Shown in pieces: positions 34,337 to 48,750 of a stretch of 64,000 nt of DNA. The stretch lies in the NCBI GenBank assembly GCA_038087015.1, contig JASBNA010000002.1, positions 186,001-250,000 on the forward strand. Direction: 5' to 3'. This DNA comes from Cerrena zonata. Lineage: Eukaryota; Basidiomycota; Agaricomycetes; Polyporales; Cerrenaceae. Both the position numbers and the translations under genes were made by a program. The notes below the pieces were generated by a model. The model saw only the letters and a list, made by a program, of their open reading frames with translations, did no database searches and was not told the origin of the DNA. The first letter of the stretch is position 1. Every line of letters begins with the position of its first letter.

Positions 34337-35807
34337 ATGAAGTTCACATCTGCCATCATCATCCTCGCTCTCGCCATCTCTACCTCTGCGAGACCTGTCC
34401 GCCGGCAGGCCCCTGCTGACGTCCAGTTGCAGAACGGAAAAGACACCATTGCATTGAAGTAAGTGGCCGAAATCATCACACTGACATCTCAACTACATGC
34501 TCATCTACGCGTTTAATTAGTGACAAGTTTGCTGGTCTCAACGCCGACTCTCCCTGCGCAGAAGGCGACCAAGCCTGCATCAACAACGGCTTTGCTCAGT
34601 GTGTTGCAGGTAAATTCGTGATCCAACCCTGCCCGGGCGGCACAGTGTATGTTTCGATTTAATCAGCGCTACATATCCCCGGATTAATTTCTACATTTCA
34701 TCAGATGCAAGGCATTGCCTTTGCTCAACTCCGCCGGAACTACCATCTCATGCACTACCCAGGCTGATTTCGACCAGCGTATTGCTGCCAGTGGTGCTAG
34801 TGCTGGTGACGCTCAGAACAACGCTGGAGCAAACCCGAACGACAACAAAGGCAAAGGTGGAAACAACAACAACAAGGGGGGAAACAACAACGCTGGCAAC
34901 GGCAAGAACGCGACTGCAGCTGCTACCACTTCCAGTGCCGCCGCCGCCGCATCTGCCACCGCTAATGCTGGCAAGAATGCTACTGCAGCTGCCGGTGGTG
35001 CAGCAAACGCTGGTGCTAACGCTAACAATGGTGACCCTCAAAAGTCACTCACGCTCGACCCTAAAGTCATTGCCAAAGGTTTCGCCAACAATGGACAAGA
35101 CCAGTAAGTGACAGATACTCACCCATTGTACTTTCCCAAACCTTATTCATTCTTCTTCTTCAGGCCCGCCGCGGGACAAGTTGCTTCCTTGACTTCTACG
35201 AACAACTTCATCAACTTCTGCTTGACTTCCGGCAAACCCCTCACTGACGGCAAGCAGGTAAAGGGTGGATCCTGCAACCCTGCTCCCATGGGAATTATTG
35301 CGGCTGCAACCAACATCCCCTCTTGCAAGTTCCAGTCCCCTCCCAACATGGGAGAAGTTGAAGCCAACAAGGCGTTCACCATCAAGCTCCAAATCAACCA
35401 TTTGGAAACTGGACACTTTACCAATGCTGAAGAGACCTACTTTGCTGCTCCCCAGCAAGTCAACAAGGCCGGAGATATCCAGGGCCATTCTCACGTTGTC
35501 ATCGAGAAGCTTACTTCCCTCACCCAAACCACCCCCACCGATCCCGGCAAATTCGCCTTCTTCAAGGGTTTGAACGCTGGTGGAAACCCTCTCACTGCTG
35601 ATGTTACCAACGGATTGGACGAGGGTGCCTACCGTCTTTGCTCTATTAACACTGCCGCCAACCACCAGCCTGCTTTGGTTGCCGTTGCTCAGCACGGCAG
35701 TGTCGATGATTGTATCTACGTAAGTTCCTCATCCGAGTCTTTGTTTCGAACTGGAAAACTAATCTCTGGTTGTACAGTTCACTTCTAAGAAGGGCGCCAA
35801 GAACTGA
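34337..35807 (+). CDS. Secreted protein with CBM19-like chitin-binding module
   Basis: Five or six exons. The signal peptide MKFTSAIIILALAISTSARP is followed by RRQAP, a dibasic pro-site. Next comes a Cys-rich module: FAGLNADSPCAEGDQACINN, GFAQCVAGKFVIQPCPGGTV and CKALPLLNSAGTTISC. The cysteine spacing matches carbohydrate-binding module family 19, seen in fungal chitinases. A low-complexity linker rich in Asn, Gly, Ala and Lys (about 34800-35030) leads to a second, well-folded domain of about 200 residues (SLTSTNNFINFCLTSGKPL, HSHVVIEKLTSL, GLDEGAYRLCSINT, HGSVDDCIYFTSKKGAKN). Similar two-part proteins occur in many basidiomycetes without a known activity. Binding to chitin of the cell wall is inferred. 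Confidence 0.85.
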
Positions 35808-36049
35808 GTTCTATTACGATAGTGTGTTTACGAAATATATACCTCTGCCACGAACGAACGCTATAGTTTATTTTTTATCTTTATGTTATATACCACTGGC
35901 AATATAATGGGTTCACACATATTCGTACCTAGCTTGAGAGAAAGTTCATCCCATCTTCCACTGGATCGGGCCACCTAAAATGGCCGCGTTCAAAAAATGG
36001 CGTTAGAGTCGAGTCACTCGACTGCAGCCAGTCCAGGTTGCACAACGCC

Positions 36050-37224
36050 ATGTCCCAACGCTCCTTCACAATCCGAGTCCCTGCGACCTCAGCCAACATC
36101 GGACCCGGATTCGACGTAGTCGGACTCTCGCTTTCCCTCTATCTCACCTTGAACGTAACCATCACTCCTCCGACACCTTCAATCCCAGCTCGTCCTCCGA
36201 CACTTACCTACTCCGGGTGAAGGCGCCGATGAAGTTCCTCTAGACGCATACAAAAACCTCACCACCCGTGTCGCACTCTACGTCCTCCGATGCAACAACG
36301 TAACCCAATTCCCCTCAAACGTATCTATCCATGTGGATAACGAAATCCCATTCGGACGTGGTCTGGGGTCATCAGGTGCAGCAGTCATTGCAGGTGTTCT
36401 GTTGGGCAACGAACTTGGGCAACTGAACCTCCCGCAATCCCGGATGCTGGATTTCGCCTTGATGGTCGAACGCCATCCTGATAATGTCACCGCCGCGTTG
36501 GTGGGTGGTTTTGTTGGGTCGTATTTGAGGGAACTTGATCAAGAAGCTACCGAGGCTGCTAGTGTTCCCCTCAGTGAAGTCTTACCGGAATACCCTCCGG
36601 ATGCTGGAGCAGAGTGGGGGCTGAATCCACCTCAACCACCGCCTGGGATTGGACATTTTGTCCGCTTTGGTTGGTCGAGTAGTATTCGTGCGATCGCTAT
36701 TATTCCTCGATTTGAATTGAGTACGGCGAAAGCGAGAGAGGTTCTGCCTACAGAGTATTCAAGAAAGGATTTGGTGCGTTCCCCCCTCTTGACTAATTAA
36801 TTCACCGCTCATGAGGCGTATAGGTATTCAACTTGCAGCGATTAGCCGTCCTTACAACTGCTCTCGCTCAAAATCCTCCAGACCCGGAATTGATTTACGA
36901 AGCAATGAAAGACAGAGTACACCAACCGTACCGTAAAACCCTCGTGCGTTATATATTTACCGTTCCCTCATGCACCTATTCATCATGGTCATTTTTTCAC
37001 AGATCCCCGGCCTGCCAGAAGTAACTTCAAACATCACACCTGCGACCCATCCTGGACTCCTAGGAATTTGTCTCTCAGGAGCAGGTCCTACCATTCTTGC
37101 ACTCGCAACAGATGGATACGAGGCCATCGCAGAAGACGCCAGGAAAATATTCCGAGAAAAGGGTATCGAAGTCGATTGGAAACTCCTTACCATCGCAGGC
37201 GGCAGTACAGTAGAACAAAATTGA
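36050..37224 (+). CDS. THR1: Homoserine kinase (threonine synthesis), apparent frameshift
   Basis: THR1 phosphorylates homoserine in threonine biosynthesis. GHMP-kinase motifs are clear: [20 protein letters not shown] at the N-terminus, [18 protein letters not shown] (ATP-binding) at 36340-36395, [16 protein letters not shown], and near the C-terminus [14 protein letters not shown]. Introns follow RKDL and KTL. The frame breaks at 36215-36217. The first part ends ...TLTYSGG with an in-frame TGA, while the next frame begins [14 protein letters not shown] with no intron possible between. One G fewer in the GGG run would make it continuous. Since THR1 is normally needed for prototrophy and both halves are well conserved, an assembly indel is the likely cause. 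ATG at 36050 was chosen; no ATG precedes it closely. Confidence 0.88.
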
Positions 37225-37448
37225 ACTTTGTATCAAGTAGATTGAGATGAGATAAAAAGTGTATAAGGTCAGGTATTACAACATTAGACTGTATTCGACG
37301 TAAACATCGTGAGCATGAAGTCATGAAAGGTCGTCAGAAAGATTAAAGGTATCTCTATGCAACAAAAAACGGAGAGAATGGAATCATGGTAGTGGGTATG
37401 AGAAACTCCAAAAAGAAAGAAGAAATTGAAAGAATGGTTCTAAAATCT

Positions 37449-40400
37449 CTAACCGCCAGCCGAAAGACAGACGGCTCTAGTAGCAAACAGTGAGCCAGCT
37501 TCGCTCTCGAAGGGAAGATCGACCGTGAACAAAACATCACTCCTATCGTTGTTGAGGTAGACAGGCAAGTTGACCGAGCCGGCTTTGGACGCCGTTTCGT
37601 CTGCCTGTACCCAACGAATTTGTGATGGGTTCAAACGAACATTGTCGCCGTTGTTCAAAGTCAATTTGTCGGATGTCCAGCTTGCGCCTTGGAGAGCGAG
37701 GCCTAAAGATGATATTGACATTTAGTCACTTGTGATAATCAAGAAAATGGCGAGTATCTTACCATCGACGATGAATGCTTCGGGATCATTAACACGCTCG
37801 ATATCGAGTTGCAAATGAAGAGTTTCCAAACTCCATCTCTTCCGATGAGCAACAGCTTGTCGGGTAGCAGTGATGTAAGCTTCGGGGAAGAACAGACCAC
37901 CCAACCAGACTTCGATGTTGTTGAGGTTGTCCAAACCGGCAATCTCGGAAAGTTGAGCGAGACGACGAGCAAAGTCGGCAATCCACTCGCTGACACCCAT
38001 GACCTTGTGGACTTTGTAGCGACGCCAGTGATCAGGAATAGTGCCTACAGGAACCGGAGAAAACGTCAGATTACCGCCGTAAGAAAAACAGATATGTAGC
38101 GTAAGGACTTACCCTTTGTCAACGAGCTCATAAGAGTTCGCAAGTGATTGGTCTGCTTGAGTTCACCATCACAAACCTTGACGACATCACCCAGGTCTCT
38201 GCAAACTTGGGTCAAAAGCCTGCTGCCAATACTGCCTTCTCGTGCGAACAATCTGTACAAAGGATCTTGATTATCAGAGCTCTGCTTGGGCAAAGTCTTG
38301 AATTCCTACAATCATTACGAGTCAGTTTCAAGGTACAAACATGGGGACCCAGCTGACTGCCTACCTTGGGAAGTTGACCCAACCATTCTCGGCATCGTTC
38401 ATGCAAGTTTCTCATCCATGCGGGTTGCTGTGAAGCTTGTCCTTTAGCTGGACCAGCTGCAGGGGTTGCCTCATCATCGTCATCTGCCAATGTTCGCATC
38501 TTTCGTAGCTTGCCCAGCAGTTCATGTCCTATTATCCAAGTCAGTATTAAACACATTTACACGTCTCGGTACACATACCTTGTGCGACAGCAATGACACG
38601 CTCTGCAGTGGGTGGCAAGCTGAGCCATGAAGGAGGTTCACGGTCAGGCAAGCCTTGTACCCAAGTCATGAAATGTTCGAGCTTAGTACCATCAGGAACA
38701 TTCAGACCCTCAGAACCACTGAAGCTAGGAACGAGCTCGAAATCGACATTGTAAGCATGAGGCGTGAACAAGCCATCAACGAACGCATCCAAGATCTTTT
38801 GGTCAAAGTCACTATCCACTCTGCCTCCGTACACAGACTGCTTGATGAGAGTGCGGACAGCGTCCCACGGGATTGATGCAGGATCGATATTGGCACGGCC
38901 TTTAGCTGCTGAGTTGAGCCAGGTGTCGATGGTGTGCTGAGCGGCGGAAGAATCGGAGTCGTTGAAGTCATAAACCTTACTCCAACCAAGAGGAACATAT
39001 CGAAGACGCTCTTGAACGATGGCGTGGAACCATGCCAACAAGAAGTACAGACGAACTTTTTCAGCAGGTCCTTCCTTGAGCCTTGCGCCTGAGATACCAC
39101 GCAACGAATCGAGTAGATTGGCTTTGATACCCGGAGGAGGTTCGTTCATGACGATACGCGATTGACGAAGGATGTTCACAGGAATGGATGGGTTCGTCTC
39201 CATCGTAAGGAATAACCGGAAGTTACGGTGAGGGTTCAAGGTTTGCAATTTCTTCTCGAGTTGTCCAAGCCATGAAGGTGCGAGATGGACGTTCTTGAGC
39301 AGAACCCATGATCCTTGTCTAGCTGCGAGTGCGATGGCTTGGTCTGCGAGCGTGAAACCTTCTTGAGAACCCATTGCAACCGATGAACAACGAGAGCTGG
39401 TGTTTTGTACCAAGTTCTCGACCTTGTAACTGGCATCGTAACCTGTAACTGAGACAAGTGCCAAAGGAGTTGCGGGGAGAATTTCGTCGGACACCACAGC
39501 GGACAGGTTATACTCAGACAAGGCAGAGATATCTGTTTGGAAGGCACCCTTGACGAAAATAGCAGTGGCTTGCAGTAAACGGTCGGGACGTAAGCATTTG
39601 ACAATAGCAATCTTGCGAATAGCTTCGACAGCAGCTGTAAGGGGCGTCAGAGAAATTTTTTAGGGTGAGTGGCAAATCTACTTACGGGAACCGGTGTCCC
39701 ATGGATATGGTACCTCAAGCTCTGGAGTGTTAGATTCCAGGAATGGAATCCATTCTTCGTGATGCTCCGAAATATGCTGGAAGACTGGTTTGAACAAAGA
39801 GTGTTTTGCGAAGTTCTCAAGACGTTGCATTTGGTCGATTGTCAGAATCGGGATTTGCTCGGTATTGGTGCCAAGTGCTGCTGCCGCCGCACCATCACCA
39901 CTTTCAAGCAAGAATTCTAGGTCATCCGCGATATCCTCCACACCCCGTAGCTTGACTTGAGCAAGGAGGACAGCAAGCATGACGTGATCGCGATGAAGGA
40001 GTGCTCGTGAGGTTCGTTTGTACACAGTCAAGAACAGGTCATTGAGCAAGATGTCCCGACGACGGCTGTAGTCGACAATCCCCTTGAGGTTGGGATTATG
40101 AAGAAGCACATAATCGAAGATGTCCAAGAAGAAGCGGAGGGAGAATTGGTAGAAGTGATTGACGAGGTTCAACTGTTCGAGAATGAAGAACATAGCGCTG
40201 CAGGCCTGGGCCAGGGGCAGATATTCGGCGGTGACCTCTTCGACTTCCTTCATGACAACATCTGTTTCTTCCACCTTTCGAGTGATCTCTGCAGCTTCAC
40301 GTTTCAAGGTTTCCAAAGTATCGATAACCTTGTCGTCGTCCAAGATATTACCGGTGGACTCATTGAGAGCTTGTAGCAATAATTTCTCCAGGGTTCGGAG

Positions 40401-43400
40401 TCGTAGTCGGAATTCTCCTTGCATCTTCATCAAATCCGTACGCTTGCGCTCAGTGTCGGGTCGCTCGACCTTTAGAACCTGGTCAAGAGACTGACTCTGA
40501 AGACTGCTTCTCGTCATGGTAAAGTTGACGAATGTAACTCGGCTGCAAATATCAGGTGAGAATTCAACGGACGGGTCACGGGTAGACAGGAACATGGTGA
40601 ACGAAGGGGAGAAATCGATGTCTTGACTACCAAGACGAATGAGAACACGTCCACCTGTCCTTCGGATTTCCCTGTTGAGCACGGGATTGAGAATGGGGTC
40701 GAGGTGCTCGACATCCTGAATGAGCAACGTGTTACCAAAACGCAAGGCACTTTCCAATACTTTGAGGAATGCTTCGTCCAAGAAACTAGTGACCGTGATC
40801 TTCTTGTCCTTGTACTCGTTGAGTAAGAAGTTCGTGGCTTGGCCGGTTGGATCGATAATGAGGGGATAACGGCTGAATCGTTTGATCATGATTGCATTTT
40901 CAGTGCAAAGGTTGTCAGATGGCAAGCCCTTAGACTGCCAGCTCAGTCGATCATCGGCAGTAGAGAGATACTCGGGAAGTGAGAGCTCGCTCTTGAACTT
41001 GATGTTAGCATCGGAAAGGTGGGTCGACCATTCTTGCCACATGACCTCACGATAATGTTGGTCGAAGAAACCTGCGTAAGCTAAGAAGCCAGCAGAGAGT
41101 AGCACATCACCGACGATGGTGCCCATTTCTGTCTCGAACGTGCGACTGCCATCTTCCCAACGAGTCTTCTCGGAAGACAAACTACCGAGAAGTTGCATGC
41201 TACGATCAACCTTGCTCTGTACTCGTTCCATCTCGCCCTTGATAGCTTGTGTTTCACTAATGAGGGCAGCATATTCATCCTTGTACCTTTCGATACTGGC
41301 CTCAAGCTCAGCGATCATCTTAATGATCATCTTTGCCTGATCTTTCGTTTGAGATGCTTGGTCCTCAAGAGATTGAACCTCGTTCCTTAACGGTTCGACC
41401 TTGTCGAGAATCTCGGAGAAGCGAACCTGAGCGATAGCCCATTTGACAAGAGGACCACAGGCTTTACTGGCATGATTGATGGTCTCGAAGTTGTATGACG
41501 GCTTGCTGAGGAAGTTTTTCTTCATGATATCACGGACTTGCTTGGTCATTTGGTTGGCCGTGTCGAAGTTGACGATTCGCTGAATGAAATCGTCACGACG
41601 GATGATACCCTGTACAGTTCGCCAGCTATCAATCTTGTGACCCAAGATCGTGCAGACAGATTCCATCGCAAGCTTGACGGCTTCGGGAGGGTTCGCCATA
41701 CTACGGACTTCTTGCAATTGCTGCTTCTTGATGTTACTAACAGCAGACTGGGCATCCAAGACAGCAGGCTCGGCATCAGCAAGGTCAGCCATGACGACGC
41801 TTCGTCGCTGGTCGATCTTCTTGTCTTGTTCAACGAGCGCGGCTTGGATCTCGATAGATGCAGACTTCTTTTGCTCGGCTTCCTGTTGATCGGCGACCAT
41901 ACGTTTGAGCTTCTCATTAGCTTCGGCATTCTTAGCCTCAAGTTGGGATCGCTTGATGGCCAAACTCTTTCGCAAGTCCTCGACTTGTGTGACGGTGTCC
42001 CTGAGCTTGTCAAGACCAACATGCAAGTGACGCTGTTGCTCTTCCAACTCATCACGTTTCTCGTTGTAAAGCCGCACGTAGTGGTTGATGCTAGAGAAAA
42101 AGATAAGCCAACTATATCTTTATGACTAGAATGAAAATAGCACGTACAAATCCAAGTAGTGACGGGGAGTAACATAGTTGTATCGACCTTGCCTTCGGCT
42201 CAATCGCTGGTTAACTTGATGCAATGACTGATGTACATATACCAGAGCATTGACGACAGCTGCGCGATGTACCGGCGGTAGTATGAGATCCCTATAGGCG
42301 ATCGGGAAGTGGGTAGGAGGGTTGTACGATGGCACGTCGAGGTCGAGGGTCGTAGTGAATTCCAAACCGACTTGATAGAATGCCTGATCGGACCAGTCAC
42401 CGAACCAATCCAAGACACAACGATTGAACAAGGCCGGTGATGTCGCAGCACGGGAAGCCAGACCATTTTCTGGAGGGTTCATGGTGAAGACGACGTGAAG
42501 ATTCTTGGCAACTTGTTGAGTGAACCATTTGTACAGTTCTTCGTGTGAGTCGAGCATCAGACCATCGCGTTGAGATCCCTCCTTGCAGGCAGTCATGAGA
42601 GCAGAGTGCTCATCCCCTTCGAACAAACCAGGAACTTCGGCATTAGCAAGAAGAGTGTTCATTCGTTCGAGGAAACCGGAGTCCAAGACGTTCGACTCGT
42701 CCATGATGAAACAAACCTTCTCGCCCTTGCAACCGGCACGACGAAGGACAGTACGGAGATCCTCATCGAAATCTTCACCAGTGTATTTGTTCGACACTTT
42801 GATTTGGAAGATGCTCAGTCCATTCATCCAAGCGACGAAACGGGAAAGTGTTGTCTGCATGACTGGTAAGCTGGGGCCGTTAAGTCTACAGAAATAGAGT
42901 TAATCACCTTTCCACTACCACTGACACCAATAAGAAGCAAGTGTCCTTGGATTTGTCGGAAGACACGATCGATACGTAAAACATGGTCCAAGACATCGTT
43001 GAAAAGAACCAAAGGAACATCCAATTCTTCTTCGTAGAAGACCTTGAGACGAGCTTTAGTGTACTCTCGAAGTACTTCACGGTCAACAGGAATATAGTTC
43101 TTGGACGTCCAGTTGGAGAAGAGGATCGGCCGAGTAAGGGCTTCATCACGGTTAATAGTCGGGAAGTGTAGCATTGCAGCTTCGTCAATGTGCTCGTCTG
43201 TCCACTGCTTCTCTTCTTCTGAGACAAGACGATCTTGGAACAAACGTAAAGCTTCGTGAGCCCACACACGAACCAAGCCTTCCACCGAGAGGATTTCGAG
43301 TGGTTTGATGGCCTCATAGATACCACGGACCCATCGAGTAAGTTCACGAGGACTGTAAACGTAATGGGCTTGGATATCGGTAGTGAAGTGTTTCTGAGAT

Positions 43401-46400
43401 CCCAGGTAGAGGTCGACCATGGCATCGGTGAGAGGCTCGGCGTAAGCGCGAAGATTGGGTACAACCTTGAGGAGGGCCCTGTTGTATGTACCATAAATCT
43501 GCTTCAGTGACAGTTCTCCAGGGTAGTCGACCATGACCAAAGGAGCATGACGCAGGAAACGATGACTGAGAGGTACACGACCAGGATCGGTTGGAGGATT
43601 GCAGGCTCCGACGAACTGGATTCGCTCGAGTTTAACCCAAGCCATGTCGGAAGTTCTCCAGTAGCCTCCACACTCAACAAGCTGACGGATGAAAGAAATA
43701 ACCCTTTGAGTGCCATACTTGTCAGTGGCGGGCAAGTTAATTTCATCACAGAAAACGACAAGCCAACGTCCGATTTGAGTAGGAGCAAGAATAACGCCGT
43801 TGGGTGTCTTCCGGTATTCGCAGTACTGTTCGAAGGTCTTGAGAATCAACTCGGGTGTTGTGGCACTGGAGAAGTTCAGGCCGACTACTTCCATGTCAGG
43901 CAATTTACGAAGCGCACTGAACAAGGTCATGGTCTTTCCGGAACCTGGAGGGCCACAGAGCATGAGAGGCTTGTGTTCGGATAGCCAAGAGTACAACACT
44001 TCTTCATGACGAACAGTATCAACAGTGGGGACAACGACATCAGACGCTGTAACAGCATGGGGCTCGATCTCGATGACAGGGACCTTGGATTGCCATCCTG
44101 ACCATTCACCGTTGGCGATCTGGACATCATAATCCAGCAGTGAACCGCCTTGGGTGAGAGGAGGGAGGTCGATGCCAGTTTGTTTGCGGAGGAAATCTCC
44201 CATTTCTGCTCGGTAATCCAGCTTACTGTCGCCAGAGAATGCCCAAATGATGTTTACAAGAAGACGCTTCGTGACATATTGCTCGACACGTTCGGGGGAC
44301 AGAGGGAAGTCGGAGTGTTGCATGTTGTACTCGATGATATTGCGGACCGTCTTGTTGATAAGAGAGAAAAGAGTGTTCAATGCTCGAGTGGTTGTGAAGT
44401 CCATGATGTGTTCAACCTCTTCCGCTGCGTAGCTGAGGCCGGCGGAAACAAGGTCGCCTTCAGCAAAGTATGGCTCAAGGATGGCGGCCACTTGCTTCTG
44501 AGTAATGAGGTTGGCTGATGAAGAGGCATCTGCAGGTTCGCCACGACGACCAGTGAGATCGATATCCTCGTCCTCCGCATCCAATGGTACACTCGAGAGG
44601 GTGTCGAGATAGTTGCGGTACACCATTGAAGGCTCCACGACATCCTCGCTGAACCAGATCATACCACATCGAGAGACTGTAGCGAGTGTGGCGTATTTCA
44701 AGTGCTCGACTTCGAACATGATACGAACGTTAGGAGGAAGGTTCAAACGTTCACCATTAGGCAATGTCAAGAGCTTATTATCATCAAGGACGCTATAACA
44801 ATCTTCAGTCTAGTTCAAAGCGAGGAAATATGAACCAACTCACGAATTCAAATTTTCAACCCACTCAGGATCGACATCACCGTCAAAGATGATCCAGTGG
44901 CGTTTACCACTCTCACCACGAACATCATCCACAATCTTTCGCAGAGTGTGAGTGAAGAGACCGTCGTTCCACTCACGCGTCGTAGGGTCCAGAGTACCGT
45001 AAAGTGCATCCTTGTCCATCGCCTTGGGATCAATAACATAGGCAATACCTTCGACGCCATCCAATCGTTCGAGGGCAGCGAGCAAGACTTGCCACGCATT
45101 ACTCTTTCCACTTCCAGAAGGACCAACCATCATGAGACCGTGTTGAATCTTCTGGACCTGGTACAGTTGCAGGATCTTGTTGGTCCAGCGTTCACCTTCC
45201 ACCAACCTGCGCTCAGCGCAGACTTTGCTAATCTGCTCGCGAAGAGCATCGAGATCGACTGGAACGTATTCAGTACCAGGGAAGACATCGGCCAACAGAC
45301 TGATATACAAATAAGCAACAAAGAATCAGATAAGCGGAAATAAGACGTACCTAGTAAGCAAGGGTACATCGTCTGCAACCAGCTTGGGAACAACGGTCTC
45401 AGTAACACTCTGGATGAGAATGACCTGTTCAGAAGTAGAATCTGAAAGTTGGACAGCATCCTCATCATTATTGGACCGAGCGTTCTGGAGACGTTCACGT
45501 TTGAGGATACCAGCACTGGCCAGTACGGCTTTGAGAGCACGAAGACCGAAATCGTAATGAGGTTGTGGTGAAAGTTGCTCATCACAGAGGTTGAAGAACG
45601 GTACAATCTTGGACGCGAGGGACTCGGCAGTACGGAAACCTTGGGAGAACAGCATGACCTGAGCAATGAGTTCTCGATCGGGACGTGTCATCGCCATACT
45701 GCAGCATTGTTAGAGACATTCGCACATAAAATAGCATATTGAGTGAACGTACGGTCTGAACAGTTTCGTCAGGTTGGGAGGCAGAGTAGTACGGCCGGCG
45801 TAGCCGGGGTTAGTGGTAATGAAGATACCCATCTGTGAATTGAGCTTGACACTCTTTCCAACCAACTCGATTTCAATGTTGGGGTTCTTGGTAATTGCCG
45901 CAAGACCCTGCTGAATGCTCTGTACTTGTTGTGATACGGCACTAAGAATACGTTCCTCGAGACGATTGAACTCATCGAAACATCCCCAAGCACCAACTTG
46001 ACATAATCCAACGAAGATACGACCCATGGCCTGGAAATCGAAGGTTTCATCACAACAGAAGACCAACACGAACCGACCGAGTTGTACACCAAGTGCCTTG
46101 ACAGATTCGGTTTTTCCTGTAGGTAGCATTTAGGTAATGCGTTGGAGCACTATTCATTGGACTTACCTGTTCCGGCTGGACCGAAAGGTGAACCACCCAA
46201 CTGACTGTCCAAAGCTTGTGTGAGCGTAAGATAACATCTGTCAGTAAGTGGCGTTTGAACAAGACGATCAGGTACACCGAGGTACTCCCATCCATAGGCG
46301 AATGAGGCATCTGCTACTCGAATCTTCAGACGATCCAAAGGGTTGTTAACGGTAGGATCGAGATAGTAGCGCATTTGGTACAACCAAGAGAAAGCCTTGT

Positions 46401-48750
46401 TGTCGGGAACCTGTTGCTGAATGAGTTGACGAGTAACATCACGTTGATGGACGAGTTCAGTAATCAAGTGTTCGCACTTGCGACGAGTGACTGGTGTGAG
46501 TTCTGTCAAGACAACATCCGCAAGCAGGTCAAGACCTTGTCGAATGGTTTCAAGGGGACCGTCAAGTGCTTGAGTCTTCTGGAAAGCAGATTCAACGGAT
46601 GCTGTCCACGCAACCTGAATAGCAAGCGTGACGAGCTGAGCAGGGAACTTCTCAATCCAAGCAATGAACTGGTCCTGAGGAAGAGTCTCTCCAGTATCGT
46701 AGAAGGATTGGAGTTCGGCCACACCATCACAGAGAAGTTCAGCAAGGGAGACTCGCATCTCAGACTCTAGTTTAGTCAGCCAATCGTTGATCTTCGGGAA
46801 GTCTTTGAGTAATATAGGAGTCTTGAACTGGACTTCTTCTCCTTCTCTCGAAGCCATTCCTTGTATTTGAGTGAGCTCATCGTCCAGCATAATCGTCGAT
46901 ATACCAGCAAACATCTTCTTGAGATGCTTCATGATACGCAAGATCTCCTTGCTGTTACCGATAATCTCAAGCAAGTCTTCGTCACCAACGAAGTAGAACC
47001 GAGGGAACGAAGCACGCTCTCGTTCGAGATACTCTCCGAGCGCTTTCTGGATCTTGTTGAGTAAATCAGCCAATCTCTCCAAGCTCTTCTGGATACCCGG
47101 AATGTTCATGACGTCCACGACGAAAGGTGACTTGTACACCTTCTTCATGACAGCCAAGAACTCGGTGTTGATGTTATTGAATCGTGCACTTTCAACGGGA
47201 AGAAGGTGCTTGATATCAGCACTTCCGGAGAAAATACCCTCGAGGTACACCCATTGTCTTTGCACATCGATCCAGACGTCTACAAATTTCCACATTAACG
47301 ACACAGTCTGATAGAAGCAGCGTAAACATACCGAACAAAACATGAATACGGTTCAATTTCTCTTCCCATGAACCTGCCTCTTCCTCGAAGACTACATGGA
47401 CATTTATTAGCAAAGTAGAATATTGATTGATGATTGTGCAAACCTTTGTAGTAAGGCGAAAGCTTCATCGCCATTAGGGAGTTAAGGTTCTCGCTACACT
47501 TGTTGAAGAGATCGTCCCAGCCTCTGATAAGGCGACATTTGTTCTGGTAGTTGACCAGGTCTAGGGTATAGTTGGTCCAAACCTCTTTGACCTGCTTGAT
47601 ATATTCCTCCAAAGCCATCTATTGAAATATGACGTTAACAATTGTAATTTCTCGCGCAAGAAGGCTAAGATTACCTCTCCTTGTGCCTGGATAATGACTT
47701 CCTTGATAAGAGCTTCGTTTCTCTTGAGATCCAGATCGTAAACATTCCCGAGAGTCATTCTAAAGACGGGACGACGTTAGTGATTGTACTTCACTAAACC
47801 GAATTATAGAGCAACCGACAGAGTAAGGCTAATTTGCGAAGGTAGCCGCAACACTTTGAAGAGCTGCTTCCAATGCCTATCCTTCAAGGCTTCAGACTTT
47901 AGTTCAGAAATGAGGGTATTTGACTTCAATAGTCCTCGAAGGATATCTTGTACATATTCGAAAGCAGCATATTGTCGCATCCGCGTTGGCATTTCCTTTG
48001 TCGAAGACAGTAATTGATCAAGTTGTTGTCGCAATTTCCTGGGTTGTACTGTCGCCCAAGAAAGTTCTCTAAGTTCCCCAATTTGATTCCAGATTCCAGA
48101 GAGGGCCGTCCATACAGCCTTGAGATCACGTAGTTCTTCGAATACGGGCTCTAGTCGTGTGTGACGAATGAGTTCAAGGTCCAAGGCTTCCTTAGCTCTA
48201 CAGACGAGCTCATAGTCTTCTTGGAGCTTCGTAAGCTTCGTCTCGAAGATGTTGATAGTGTTCAACGCTGTGTCGGCACGAACGCTGCCTTGTACGGGAC
48301 GTGTCTGTTCCCATTCTGTCATAATATCGTTTATCCTGTTCTCGACAGCTTTGTCTTCGTAGACGATCTTCTGTTGCAAGCCGACTGTACCACCAGCATA
48401 AGTGGCATGCGATAATGTATATTACATCGTTACGCACCTAATTGCTCTTGAATGGAATCATTCTTCCGCTTTAGAATCTCGTTGTAAGCACTCCATTCTC
48501 CTCTTAGCTGGTCGCTGTAAAGCCAGTCATCCGGAAACTGGTATCTGAAACGTTCGAGTGTCTTTTCGCCGCCTGCGCATAATTCGATCATAGGTCCCCA
48601 TGTCTTGGTCTTCTTCTTCAAGTCCTGTACAAAAGTAATGAAAGTAACTGCAGCCGCAGTCGTCGAGTTGGAGGGTGCCAAGACCTAGTGTATATAGCAT
48701 AGCGTTAATCATTACGAATGTCCAACTTGCGCATTGTAACCTACCTCCAT
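37449..48750 (-). CDS. dhc2: Cytoplasmic dynein heavy chain, motor half (split heavy chain Dhc2)
   Basis: About 3,450 residues in many exons. Starts [11 protein letters not shown] in a two-codon exon (48750-48745). The linker follows ([35 protein letters not shown]), then the AAA ring: AAA1 P-loop GPAGTGKTE, interrupted by an intron at 46117-46166, with [12 protein letters not shown]2 GPSGSGKS near 45115; AAA3 GPPGSGKT near 43945; AAA4 GVSGSGKT near 42920, with an intron at 42855-42907. The stalk and microtubule-binding region run from about 42060 to 41200. AAA5, AAA6 and the C-terminal domain ([20 protein letters not shown]) follow. The family's ~1,100-residue N-terminal tail (dimerisation, intermediate-chain binding) is absent. 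A divergent gene starts 204 bp upstream, so the tail must come from another locus (dhc1). The motor drives minus-end transport and nuclear migration. Confidence 0.95.

Noticed and set aside
41538..42125. 195-codon plus-strand frame across the dynein stalk
   Set aside because: Antisense to a strongly conserved coding region; a shadow of the coiled-coil codons.
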